A stretch of DNA of 64,000 nucleotides, taken from positions 1-64,000 of the forward strand of contig DASYEQ010000070.1 of the NCBI GenBank assembly GCA_036498945.1, written 5' to 3'. Shown here in pieces: positions 43,474 to 51,514 of this stretch (within the stretch, counting starts at the first letter, position 1; each line of letters opens with the position of its first letter). Made by a program: the position numbers and the translations under genes. The notes under the pieces were generated by a model. The model was not told where the DNA came from, made no database searches, and saw only the letters and a program-made list of their open reading frames with translations. The stretch comes from JAQGMJ01 sp036498945. GTDB lineage: Bacteria; Pseudomonadota; Gammaproteobacteria; Burkholderiales; JAEUOS01.

Positions 43474-44664
43474 ATGCTGATCGAATCCCTGCTCGACACC
43501 GACCTGTACAAGTTCACCATGATGCAGGTGGTGCTGCATCAATTCCCCGCCGCGCAGGTGGAATACCGCTTCAAGTGCCGCAACCCCGGCGTCGCGCTGG
43601 CGCCGTTCGCCGATGAAATCCGCGACGAGATCCAGGCGCTGAGCAGCCTGCGCTTCGCCGAGCCGGAGTTGCGCTACCTGCGAGGCTTACGCTTCATCAA
43701 GAGCGATTTCGTCGATTTCCTCGGCCTGTTCTACATCAACCGCAAGCACGTCGAGGTGACCCCGCAGCCCAATGGCGAAATCGAGATTCGCGTCCAGGGC
43801 CCGTGGCTGCACACCATCCTGTACGAGATCCCGGTTCTGTCGATCGTCAACGAGGTCTACTTCCGCAACACCCAGCCGAAGCCCGATTACGAGGAGGGCC
43901 GGAAACGCCTGGATGCCAAGATCGCCCTGGTCGCCGGCAATCCCGACCTTGAGGGCATGCGCATCGCCGATTACGGCACGCGGCGGCGCTTTTCCCGCAC
44001 CTGGCAGGAAGAAGTGCTGCTCAGGCTGCGCGAGGGCCTGGGCGCCAATTTCGCCGGCACCTCCAACGTCTATTACGCCTACAAGCACGGCATGACGCCC
44101 CTGGGCACCATGGCGCACGAGTATCTCCAGGCCTGCCAGGCATTGGGAGCGCGCCTGCGCGATTCGCAGATCTATGCCTTCGAGAAATGGGCGGCGGAAT
44201 ACCGTGGCGACCTCGGCATTGCGCTGGCCGACGTCTACGGCATGAACGCGTTCCTGAACGACTTCGACATGTACTTCTGCAAGCTGTTCGACGGCGCGCG
44301 CCACGATTCCGGCGACCCGTTCCAGTGGGGCGAGCGCCTGATCGAGCACTACCGCAATCATCGCGTCGACCCGCGCACCAAGGTGCTGGTGTTTTCCGAC
44401 AGCCTTAACGTGCCGCTGGCGATCCAGCTCTATGAGCGTTTCCGCGGCCGTTGCGTCACGGCGTTCGGCATCGGCACCAATCTGACCAACGACCTCGGCT
44501 ACACCCCGCTCAACATCGTGATGAAAATGATCCGCTGCAACGGCCAGCCGGTGGCCAAGCTGTCGGATACGCCGTCGAAAAACATGTGCGAGGACGAACG
44601 TTATCTGGCGTATTTGCGCCAGGTGTTCGGCATTCCGCAGCCGGCCGAGGCTTCCCGGGCCTAA
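43474..44664 (+). CDS. pncB: nicotinate phosphoribosyltransferase
   Basis: A 396-residue PncB that joins nicotinate to PRPP in NAD salvage. The N terminus LLDTDLYKFTMMQVV is typical, followed by RFSRTWQEEVL, the phospho-His region YKHGMTPLGTMAHEYLQA, FDGARHDSGDPFQWGE and FGIGTNLTNDLG. It starts 13 bases after dusA. It may share substrate with the heterocycle operon at 17-34 kb if that acts on nicotinate, but the two are not adjacent. Confidence 0.96.
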   Translation: MLIESLLDTDLYKFTMMQVVLHQFPAAQVEYRFKCRNPGVALAPFADEIRDEIQALSSLRFAEPELRYLRGLRFIKSDFVDFLGLFYINRKHVEVTPQPNGEIEIRVQGPWLHTILYEIPVLSIVNEVYFRNTQPKPDYEEGRKRLDAKIALVAGNPDLEGMRIADYGTRRRFSRTWQEEVLLRLREGLGANFAGTSNVYYAYKHGMTPLGTMAHEYLQACQALGARLRDSQIYAFEKWAAEYRGDLGIALADVYGMNAFLNDFDMYFCKLFDGARHDSGDPFQWGERLIEHYRNHRVDPRTKVLVFSDSLNVPLAIQLYERFRGRCVTAFGIGTNLTNDLGYTPLNIVMKMIRCNGQPVAKLSDTPSKNMCEDERYLAYLRQVFGIPQPAEASRA

Positions 44665-44696
44665 AATCCGCCATCGACCTCATCCAGGAGAACCGC

Positions 44697-45587
44697 ATGC
44701 CCCACGCCATCGCCGCCGACGGCGTCAAGATTTACTTTGAGGAAACCGGCAGCGGCATCCCGGTGATTTTCGTCCACGAATTCGCCGCCGACCTGCGCAG
44801 CTACGAGACCCAGGTGCGCCATCTCTCGCGCCAGTATCGCTGCATCACCTTCAACGCGCGCGGCTATCCGCCTTCCGATGTGCCGCCTTCCTTCGAGTCG
44901 TATTCGCAGGAGAGGGCGCGCGACGATATTCTCGCCGTGCTCGATCACCTGAAGATCGACGACGCGCACGTCGTCGGCATTTCCATGGGCGGCTTCGCGG
45001 CCCTGCATTTCGGCATGCAATATCCCAAGCGCGCGCTGTCGATTTCGGTGTGCGGCTGCGGCTACGGCGCGCAGGCCGACAAGCGTGCCCAGTTCCAGGC
45101 CGAGGTGAAGGCCACCGCGCAAAGCATGCTGGACCAGGGCATGAAGGCTGTCGCCGAGACCTACGCCATCTCCAGCACCCGCGTGCAGTTACAGAACAAG
45201 GACCCGCGCGGCTACCTCGAGATGAAGGCCCAACTGGCCGAGCATAGCGACCTGGGTTCGGCCAACACCATGCTGGGCGTGCAGGCGCGCCGCCCCTCGC
45301 TCTACGAGCTGACCGACCGCATGGCCAAGATCACCGTGCCGACGCTGGTGGCGGTGGGCGACGAGGACGAGCCCTGCCTGGACCCGGCGCTGCTGCTCAA
45401 GCGCACCATTCCCACCGCGCAACTGGTGGTGTTCCCCGGCACCGGCCATGCGCTGAACCTGGAAGAGCCCGACATGTTCAACGCCATGCTCGACCGCTTT
45501 TTCCATCTCGTCGAGTCCGGCCGCTGGCAGCCGCGCGATCCGCGCAGCAAGGCCACCTCGATCCTTGGCGACAACAGCAAGAAATAA
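44697..45587 (+). CDS. alpha/beta hydrolase (copy 1)
   Basis: A 296-residue alpha/beta hydrolase with FEETGSGIPVIFVHEFAAD (oxyanion HE segment), nucleophile elbow GISMGGFA with Ser96, a late acid in VAVGDEDEPCLDP and the His in PGTGHALNLEEPDMF. The C terminus ESGRWQPRDPRSK is shared with the next gene. The start at 44697 follows CAGGAG. The substrate is unknown; an esterase or C-C hydrolase would fit. Confidence 0.88.
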   Translation: MPHAIAADGVKIYFEETGSGIPVIFVHEFAADLRSYETQVRHLSRQYRCITFNARGYPPSDVPPSFESYSQERARDDILAVLDHLKIDDAHVVGISMGGFAALHFGMQYPKRALSISVCGCGYGAQADKRAQFQAEVKATAQSMLDQGMKAVAETYAISSTRVQLQNKDPRGYLEMKAQLAEHSDLGSANTMLGVQARRPSLYELTDRMAKITVPTLVAVGDEDEPCLDPALLLKRTIPTAQLVVFPGTGHALNLEEPDMFNAMLDRFFHLVESGRWQPRDPRSKATSILGDNSKK

Positions 45588-45591
45588 ATCG

Positions 45592-45613
45592 CGGGCACGG
45601 CGCGCCGTGCCCG
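45592..45613 (+). other. 22-bp perfect palindrome between the paralogous hydrolases
   Basis: CGGGCACGGCG is followed directly by its reverse complement at 45603-45613, giving an 8-9-bp RNA hairpin with a short CGCG loop right after the first hydrolase stop. No T-run follows, so mRNA 3'-end protection or weak attenuation is more likely than full termination. Confidence 0.45.
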
Positions 45614-45643
45614 GTCAATCGTTTACGAACAAGCGGAGACAAC

Positions 45644-46531
45644 ATGCCCCACGTCACCACCCCCGACGGCGTCAAGCTTTACTACGAGGAAACCGGCAGT
45701 GGCACACCCATCGTGTTCGTGCACGAATTCGCCGGCGACTACCGTAGCTGGGAAGCGCAGGTGCGCTACTTCTCCACGCGCTATCGCTGCATCGCCTATA
45801 GCGCGCGCGGCTACCTGCCCTCGGATGTGCCGCCGACCGACGCTTCCTATTCGCAGGAATACGCGCGTGACGACGTGCTGGCGATCATGGATGGCCTCGG
45901 CATCAAGAAGGCGCACGTGGTGGGCCTGTCGATGGGCGGTTTCGCCACCCTGCATTTCGGCCTCAAGTATCCCGAGCGCGCGCTGTCGCTTTCCGTCTGC
46001 GGCTGCGGTTCCGGCGCGCACCCGGACCGGCGTGAAGCCTTCATCAAGGACTCGCAGCACAACGCCGACTTCATGCTCAAAGAGGGCATGAAGCGCTTCT
46101 CCGAAACCTATGGCCTTTCCGCCACCCGCGTGCAGTTGCAGAACAAGAACCCGCGCGGCTTCGCCGATTTTCAGCGCTACCTCGGCGAGCACGACGCTAC
46201 CGGCTCGGCCAATACCATGCGCGGCTACCAGTCGCGCCGCCCGGGCTTGTATGACCTGATGGACCAGCTGAAGACCATCCAGGTGCCCATGCTGGTGGCC
46301 ACCGGCGATGAAGACGAAGCGTGCATCGAGCCCTCGGTCATGCTCAAGCGCCTCATCCCCAGTGCTTCGCTGGTGGTGTTCCCCGCCTCCGGCCACCTGA
46401 TCAACCTCGAGCAGCCTGATCTCTTCAATGCCACCATCGATCGCTTCATCGACCTGGTCGAGTCCGGCCGCTGGCAGCCGCGCGACCCGCGCAGCAAGTC
46501 CGCCATGCTGGAACGTGACCTGCGCCGGTAA
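45644..46531 (+). CDS. alpha/beta hydrolase (copy 2, tandem paralogue)
   Basis: A 295-residue paralogue of the gene just upstream, with the same order of motifs: YEETGSGTPIVFVHEFAGD, nucleophile GLSMGGFA with Ser96 at the identical position, VATGDEDEACIEP, PASGHLINLEQPDLF and ESGRWQPRDPRSK. The two proteins align end to end with the same length, so this is a tandem duplication. The gene starts 56 bases after copy 1. Confidence 0.88.
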   Translation: MPHVTTPDGVKLYYEETGSGTPIVFVHEFAGDYRSWEAQVRYFSTRYRCIAYSARGYLPSDVPPTDASYSQEYARDDVLAIMDGLGIKKAHVVGLSMGGFATLHFGLKYPERALSLSVCGCGSGAHPDRREAFIKDSQHNADFMLKEGMKRFSETYGLSATRVQLQNKNPRGFADFQRYLGEHDATGSANTMRGYQSRRPGLYDLMDQLKTIQVPMLVATGDEDEACIEPSVMLKRLIPSASLVVFPASGHLINLEQPDLFNATIDRFIDLVESGRWQPRDPRSKSAMLERDLRR

Positions 46532-46542
46532 CGCTCGCTGTT

Positions 46543-46570
46543 GCGCGCACGCGTCGCCGCCCGTGCGTGC
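46543..46570 (+). other. hairpin after the second hydrolase gene
   Basis: GCGCGCACG (46543-46551) can pair with CGTGCGTGC (46562-46570) through nine pairs including one G-U, with a 10-base loop. It begins 12 bases after the hydrolase stop and ends 37 bases before the predicted retron a1 repeat. It lacks a T-run, so it may end the hydrolase message weakly or be a leader structure of the retron. Confidence 0.4.
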
Positions 46571-46606
46571 AATTGACGCGATGGGGCGCTTCACGTAGTC
46601 TCGTCC

Positions 46607-46780
46607 GGCGGTTGCCTTGCCCAAGCGAAGCGCGGTTTCAGTGCAGTGACGAAATCCGCTTTCCGCGGGGTTACCCCGCGGCATCGTTTGCAGCAGGCCA
46701 TTCCTTTGCGTGTGCGGCAATACCCCCTCCAGGGTATCGGGCGCACACGCCTCACCCGTCTGGTTGGGCAGGGCGCCGCC
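46607..46780 (+). ncRNA. retron msr-msd RNA (predicted)
   Basis: The 174 bases upstream of a retron-type reverse transcriptase fold as a retron RNA should. The a1 repeat (46607-46624) pairs with a2 (46764-46780) through 17 pairs, two of them G-U, with one bulged T. The base after a1 is G46625 in an AGC context, the conserved branch guanosine, and the following CGAAG is like the AGCGAGAGG of retron Ec86. Two msr-like stem-loops follow (46632-46659; 46663-46681, eight perfect pairs with a TTA loop). Then comes a long msd-like hairpin (46708-46750: nine perfect pairs, an internal loop, six more pairs). Reverse transcription would start just before a2. The a2 end lies 53 bases before the RT start. 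Structure inferred by eye. Confidence 0.8.
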
Positions 46781-46833
46781 TTCGTGCCGCAAGAGCAACA
46801 ACAACAGTCCAGCCAAGAGGCGCCGACCGCAAC

Positions 46834-48210
46834 GTGAAACCGCATTCCGAATCCCGGCGTATCGCCCGCGGCCTGGCCAATGCACTGGCCGCCAGCGGCG
46901 ACGATCGCGCGCAGGCACGCGAGCATCTGGCGCAGGCCCTGGGCCGCGACCAGCGCTGGCTCTCCACGGTGCAGCGCGCGGTGCGCCAGCGCTTCGGCGC
47001 CTACGGCGGCGCGGCCCTGGCGCGGCGCCACGCGGAGCTGTGCGAATTCATCGCGACTCGCCCCGCGCTGCTGGCTGCCTTCGACAACATTCGCGAACCC
47101 CCGCGCCTGGCCGGCTACTTCACCTTCCATGCGACGATGGGCGCGGCCCCGCTATCCATGGGCGGCATCGCGGCGCCGGCGCTGGCGACGCCGGCCGAAC
47201 TGGCGCGCTGGCTCGGCCTGACGACGGACGAACTCGATTGGTTCGCCGGCGTACGCGTGCGCGACGGCCGGCGCCTGGCCGAGCCGCTGAATCACTATCG
47301 CTATCTCTGGGTGCCGAAGGCCAGCGGCGGTATGCGCCTGCTGGAGATTCCCAAGCGCCGCCTGGCGGCGATGCAGCGGCGCATCCTCGACGGTATCCTC
47401 TACTTCGTGCCGCCGCACGAGGCCGCGCACGGCTTTCGCCCGCGCCGCTCCGCGCTCACGCATGCCGCCGGGCATGTCGGCAAGGAGGCGGTGCTGCGCA
47501 TGGACCTGCGCGACTTCTTCGTCAGCGTGCGGGCGAGCCGGGCGCATGCGCTATTCGCCAGCCTGGGCTACCCCGCGCCGGTGGCGCGCCTGCTCACCGG
47601 CCTCACCTGCCACATCACGCCCAAGGCGGTGCTGCGCGAGCGCATCTCGGCCAATGCCGCGGGCTACGACCCGGCGGCCTGGCGCGTGTGGTCGGCGTGG
47701 TTTTCTCCCCACCTGCCGCAGGGCGCGCCGTCCTCGCCGGCGCTGGCCAACCTCTGCGCCTTCAATCTCGACCTGCGCCTCGGCACCCTGGCGGCCGATG
47801 CCGGCGTGCACTACACCCGCTATGCCGACGACCTGGCATTCTCCGGCGAACGCGCGCTGGCGCGCGGCGTGGAAAGCTTCAAGCGCACGGTCGCCGTCAT
47901 TGCCGCCGGCGAAGGCTTCGCCGTCAACACCCGCAAGACCCATCTGATGCTGCGCAGCCAGCGTCAACAGCTGACCGGCGTGGTGGTCAACGCCCGCCCC
48001 AACGTGCGGCGCACCGACTACGACGAACTCAAGGCCATCCTGCACAACTGCGTGCGCCACGGCCCGGTGAGCCAGAACCGCGCCGGCCTGCCGGATTTCC
48101 GTGCCCACCTCGCCGGGCGCATCACCCATATATGCACGCTCAACCCGGTGCGCGGTGTCCGTCTTGCCGCGGCGTTTGATGCCATTGCGTGGCCGGAACA
48201 GGGCGTTTAA
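46834..48210 (+). CDS. retron-type reverse transcriptase
   Basis: A 458-residue RT. The catalytic core is complete: HAAGH (210-214, matching the retron NAxxH motif), DLRDFF with Asp224, LPQGAPSSPALAN (294-306), YTRYADDLAFS with YADD at 330-333, and LTGVVVN (380-386, the retron VTG motif with Leu for Val). The end (THICTLNPVRG) also recalls retron RTs such as that of Mx162. About 150 N-terminal residues precede the RT fold, again as in myxobacterial retron RTs. The start is a GTG at 46834 with AAGAGG 13 bases upstream; the open frame to 46567 runs through the RNA gene and is not protein. No separate effector gene is seen. Confidence 0.92.
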   Translation: MKPHSESRRIARGLANALAASGDDRAQAREHLAQALGRDQRWLSTVQRAVRQRFGAYGGAALARRHAELCEFIATRPALLAAFDNIREPPRLAGYFTFHATMGAAPLSMGGIAAPALATPAELARWLGLTTDELDWFAGVRVRDGRRLAEPLNHYRYLWVPKASGGMRLLEIPKRRLAAMQRRILDGILYFVPPHEAAHGFRPRRSALTHAAGHVGKEAVLRMDLRDFFVSVRASRAHALFASLGYPAPVARLLTGLTCHITPKAVLRERISANAAGYDPAAWRVWSAWFSPHLPQGAPSSPALANLCAFNLDLRLGTLAADAGVHYTRYADDLAFSGERALARGVESFKRTVAVIAAGEGFAVNTRKTHLMLRSQRQQLTGVVVNARPNVRRTDYDELKAILHNCVRHGPVSQNRAGLPDFRAHLAGRITHICTLNPVRGVRLAAAFDAIAWPEQGV

Positions 48211-48291
48211 GGAGCGGTTACAATCGTCGGTCACGCTCCCGCAGGCAGCCTCGGAAGCGACTGTCCGCAACGCCTATCCAGAACCGAGACC

Positions 48292-49494
48292 ATGCCCCGT
48301 CTAAGCCAACGCTCCTCCTCCCTCGGCACCGAAAACGCCTTCGTGGTACTGGCCGAAGTCACCGAACTGATGCGCCAGGGGAAGGACATCATCTCCTTTT
48401 GCATCGGCCAACCAGACTTCCCGACCCCGGCCAATATCCAGGACGCCGCCGTCAAGGCGATCCGCGACGGCAAGCACGGCTACACGCCCTCGGCCGGCAT
48501 TCCCGAACTGCGTGAGGCGATTGCCAAGGAAGTCAACCGCATGCGCGGGCTCAACGTGTCGGCGGACGACGTGGTGGTGGGCTCGGGCGCCAAGCCCTTC
48601 ATCGCCTACGCCATCCTCTCCACCACTGACTTCGGCAGCGGCGACGAGGTGATCTACCCCAACCCCGGCTTCCCGATCTACGAATCGCAGATCGTCGCCA
48701 ACGGCGCCGTGCCGGTACCCCTGGGCCTGAAGGAAGCGCGCAAATTCGCTTTCGACCCGGCCGAACTCGAAGCCAAGATCACGCCGAAGACGCGCCTGTT
48801 GATCCTCAACACGCCGCACAATCCCACCGGCGGCTCGCTCTCGGCGCAGGATTTGAACGACATCGCCGACATCATGCGCCGCCACCCGGACGTGTGGATC
48901 TACGCCGACGAAATCTACTCGCGCCTGATCTATGACGGCAAGTTCCAGTCGATCGCCGCGCTGCCCGGCATGCTGGAGCGCACCATCATCTCCGACGGCG
49001 CCTCGAAGACCTGGGCGATGACCGGCTGGCGCATCGGCTACGCCGTCAACAAGACGCTGGCACCGGTGTTCACGCGCTGGGTCACCAACACCGAATCCTG
49101 CGCCTCGCACATCAGCCAGTGGGCCGCGGTGGAAGCGCTGAACGGCCCGCAGGACGCGGCCGAGATGATGAAAAAGAGCTTCCATGAGCGCCGCGACCTG
49201 ATCGTGGGTCTGCTCAACAAGGTGCCGGGCATCTCCTGCCTGGTTCCCGGCGGCGCCTTCTACGCCTGGCCCAACGTCACCGAGGCCTGCAAGATGACCG
49301 GCTGCGCCGATTCGGAAGAATTCCGCAAGAAGCTGCTGAACGAGGCCGGCGTCGCCGTGCTGGCCGACATCCACTTCGGCGCGCGCGTGCCGGGCGAAGG
49401 TCAGCACATCCGCTTTTCCTACGCCGCCTCGAACCAGGCGATCAGGGACGGCGTGGCGCGCATCGCCGACTGGATCAAGAAGAATTCCAAGTAA
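48292..49494 (+). CDS. class I/II PLP-dependent aminotransferase
   Basis: A 400-residue fold-type I aminotransferase of the aspartate/alanine group. It has ISFCIGQPDFPTPANIQDAA, the Asn/Pro motif NTPHNPTGGSLS, YADEIYSRLIYDG, and the PLP-lysine SDGASKTWAMTGWRIGY. The C-terminal Arg that binds the substrate carboxylate is in HIRFSYAAS. The amino acid used cannot be read from the sequence. It starts 81 bases after the retron RT and is unrelated to known retron effectors. Confidence 0.9.
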   Translation: MPRLSQRSSSLGTENAFVVLAEVTELMRQGKDIISFCIGQPDFPTPANIQDAAVKAIRDGKHGYTPSAGIPELREAIAKEVNRMRGLNVSADDVVVGSGAKPFIAYAILSTTDFGSGDEVIYPNPGFPIYESQIVANGAVPVPLGLKEARKFAFDPAELEAKITPKTRLLILNTPHNPTGGSLSAQDLNDIADIMRRHPDVWIYADEIYSRLIYDGKFQSIAALPGMLERTIISDGASKTWAMTGWRIGYAVNKTLAPVFTRWVTNTESCASHISQWAAVEALNGPQDAAEMMKKSFHERRDLIVGLLNKVPGISCLVPGGAFYAWPNVTEACKMTGCADSEEFRKKLLNEAGVAVLADIHFGARVPGEGQHIRFSYAASNQAIRDGVARIADWIKKNSK

Positions 49495-49526
49495 GAAACG
49501 GCTGTATGCCGAAAGAGAGGGCTGCC

Positions 49527-49961
49527 ATGAAATCCGTTCCGCAAGTGTTGTTCCGCTGCCTGTTCGCGCTGCTGCTGGTGTGCGCCGCCGCGCCGGCGGC
49601 CTGGGCGCAAGCGACGCCGAAGACCCGCGTGGTGTTCCAGGTCAGCGACGCCGATCCGGCGAAGTGGAACCTGACGCTCAACAACGTGAAGAACGTGCAG
49701 GCCGATCTTGGTGCGCAGAATGTGGAAATCGAAGTCGTTGCCTACGGGCCCGGCATCGGCTTTCTCAAGCTGGAGTCGGTCGCCGGTGAGCGTGTGCGCG
49801 AGGTATTGGGCCATGGCGTTTCGGTGGCGGCCTGCGAGAACACCATGCACAACCAGAAGCTGACCAAGCAGGACATGCTACCGGGCATCAGCTACGTGCC
49901 GGCGGGCGTGGTCGAACTGATCAAGCGCCAGCAGCAGGGCTGGGCCTACATCCGCCCCTGA
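49527..49961 (+). CDS. secreted DsrE-family protein
   Basis: A 144-residue protein with a signal peptide (MKSVPQVLFRCLFALLLVCA, cleavage near AWA) and a DsrE/DsrF-like domain. TRVVFQVSDADPAKWNLTLN and NVEIEVVAYGPGIGFL lead to a single Cys in GVSVAACENTMHN and the terminal GVVELIKRQQQGWAYIRP. DsrE-like proteins handle sulfur in the cytoplasm; this periplasmic subgroup has no assigned role. ATG 49527 with GAGAGG upstream is preferred to the ATG seven codons earlier. Confidence 0.87.
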   Translation: MKSVPQVLFRCLFALLLVCAAAPAAWAQATPKTRVVFQVSDADPAKWNLTLNNVKNVQADLGAQNVEIEVVAYGPGIGFLKLESVAGERVREVLGHGVSVAACENTMHNQKLTKQDMLPGISYVPAGVVELIKRQQQGWAYIRP

Positions 49962-50037
49962 CCCTTTGCCGTGCGTCATTCCCTTGCTCCGCGATGCGGA
50001 TGTCCGGTCCGTCTTCGCAGCGCCGCAGGCTTCCCGC

Positions 50038-51288
50038 ATGATCAGCCTGGCTGACGTGCCGCTTGAATTTGTCTTCTTTGCCCTGGTGCTGCTGGGAGTG
50101 GCGGTGTTTCACCGTCACACCTTGGCGGTGGCGCTCGTCGGCCTCGCGGTAGTGACGCTCTACAAGCTGGTGTTCACCGGCTTCAGGGAAGGCGGCCTGC
50201 TGCCGCATTTCGCGCACGAATGGGTGACGCTGGCCAACCTGCTTGGCCTGCTGCTGGGCTTCGCACTGCTTTCGCGACATTTCGAGGACAGCCGCTTTCC
50301 GCTGCTCCTGCCGCGTTTCCTGCCGGATGACTGGAAGGGCGCCTTCGTCTTGCTGGTCCTGGTGTTCGTGCTGTCCGCTTTTCTCGACAACATCGCCGCG
50401 GCGCTGATCGGCGGCACGATCGCCCATGTGGTGTTTCGCGGGCGGGTGCATATCGGCTATCTCGCGGCGATTGTTGCCGCCGCCAATGGCGGCGGCTCGG
50501 GCAGCGTGGTGGGTGATACCACCACCACCATGATGTGGATCGCGGGTGTCAACCCCCTGCACGTGCTCGACGCGTATTTCGCCGCTGTCGTCGCGCTGGC
50601 GATCTTTGGCGTGATCGCGGCGCGCCAGCAGCACGCCTTTCACCCGATCGACAAGGACGAACCCGCAGGCCTGACTGTCGACTGGGGCCGCGTTGGCGTC
50701 GTCGGCTTCATCCTGGTCGCCGCGGTGGCGGTCAATGTCGTCGCCAACATGCATTACCGCGAAGTGCTGGACCGCTTTCCGGTCATCGGCGTCGCGGTGT
50801 GGGTGGCGCTGCTGCTGGCCGCGCCGGTGCGTGCGCCGGCCTGGAGCGTGCTGCCGGGAGCGTTGCGGGGATCGGTATTCCTGCTGTCGCTGGTGGCGAT
50901 CGCCTCGATGATGCCGGTCGAGCGCCTGCCGCAAGCCTCCTGGCAAACCGCGCTGGGCCTGGGTTTTTTGTCCTCGGTGTTCGACAACATTCCGCTGACC
51001 GCGCTGGCGCTCAAGCAAGGTGGCTACGACTGGGGACTCCTGGCCTACTCGGTCGGCTTCGGCGGATCGATGGTCTGGTTCGGCTCTTCCGCCGGCGTGG
51101 GGCTGGCCAACATGTACCCGGAAGCCAAGTCGGTGCTGGTCTGGGTGCGTCACGGCTGGCACGTGATCCTCGCCTATGCTGTCGGGTTTTTCGCGGCGCT
51201 TGCCCTGCACGGCTGGGAACCGGATGCGCCGCCCGGAAAAGTGTCCGGCACGGGCCGCATGTTCGCCGTGAGCGTCCTCCGTCCGTAA
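50038..51288 (+). CDS. Na+/H+ antiporter-like membrane protein (ion transporter superfamily)
   Basis: A 416-residue membrane protein with about 11 hydrophobic helices. Paired half-motifs FLDNIAAALIGG and VFDNIPLTALAL and the Gly-rich GGGSGSVVGDTTTTMMW place it in the ion transporter superfamily near NhaD/ArsB/CitM. The DN and DT residues within membrane segments suggest cation coupling. ATG 50038 is used; a TTG at 49966 would add a hydrophilic, non-family leader. Confidence 0.83.
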   Translation: MISLADVPLEFVFFALVLLGVAVFHRHTLAVALVGLAVVTLYKLVFTGFREGGLLPHFAHEWVTLANLLGLLLGFALLSRHFEDSRFPLLLPRFLPDDWKGAFVLLVLVFVLSAFLDNIAAALIGGTIAHVVFRGRVHIGYLAAIVAAANGGGSGSVVGDTTTTMMWIAGVNPLHVLDAYFAAVVALAIFGVIAARQQHAFHPIDKDEPAGLTVDWGRVGVVGFILVAAVAVNVVANMHYREVLDRFPVIGVAVWVALLLAAPVRAPAWSVLPGALRGSVFLLSLVAIASMMPVERLPQASWQTALGLGFLSSVFDNIPLTALALKQGGYDWGLLAYSVGFGGSMVWFGSSAGVGLANMYPEAKSVLVWVRHGWHVILAYAVGFFAALALHGWEPDAPPGKVSGTGRMFAVSVLRP

Positions 51289-51395
51289 TCCACGGATGGC
51301 GATGCGTTACCGGTATACATCGCATAAGTGCGACCTGAAACCGCGCCGCCTTTGAATTTTCAGAGGGAAAGGTCGCCTGCTGTGCGCCGCGCGGT

Positions 51396-51420
51396 CATCC
51401 GCGCGTGAAACGCGCGGATG
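51396..51420 (+). other. perfect 10-bp hairpin
   Basis: CATCCGCGCG (51396-51405) pairs fully with CGCGCGGATG (51411-51420) around a TGAAA loop, in the 226-bp gap between the antiporter and the LVIVD-repeat gene. A run of seven T follows only some 15 bases later, so it is an atypical terminator. A regulatory leader role for the downstream gene is also possible. Confidence 0.45.
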
Positions 51421-51514
51421 TTAGACTCGCAGCCGGTTTTTTTGATGCGCGCTTTCGGCACGCAGGTTTTGTGGCGTCGTCTCGCCAAGAAGGCACGCCC
51501 GTAACGGAGATTCC

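Noticed and set aside
46663..46681. Hairpin CCGCGGGG-TTA-CCCCGCGG as a terminator
   Set aside because: No T-run follows, and it lies between the predicted a1 and a2 repeats, so it is better explained as an msr stem-loop.
46567..46833. N-terminal extension of the reverse transcriptase
   Set aside because: The frame is open, but it covers the predicted retron RNA and yields a Pro/Arg-rich stretch with no family similarity. The GTG at 46834 gives a normal RT length.
46834..48210. Group II intron maturase or diversity-generating-retroelement RT
   Set aside because: There is no maturase X or HNH domain, no intron domain V nearby and no template/variable repeat. The HAAGH and LTG motifs and the upstream a1/a2 RNA fit a retron.
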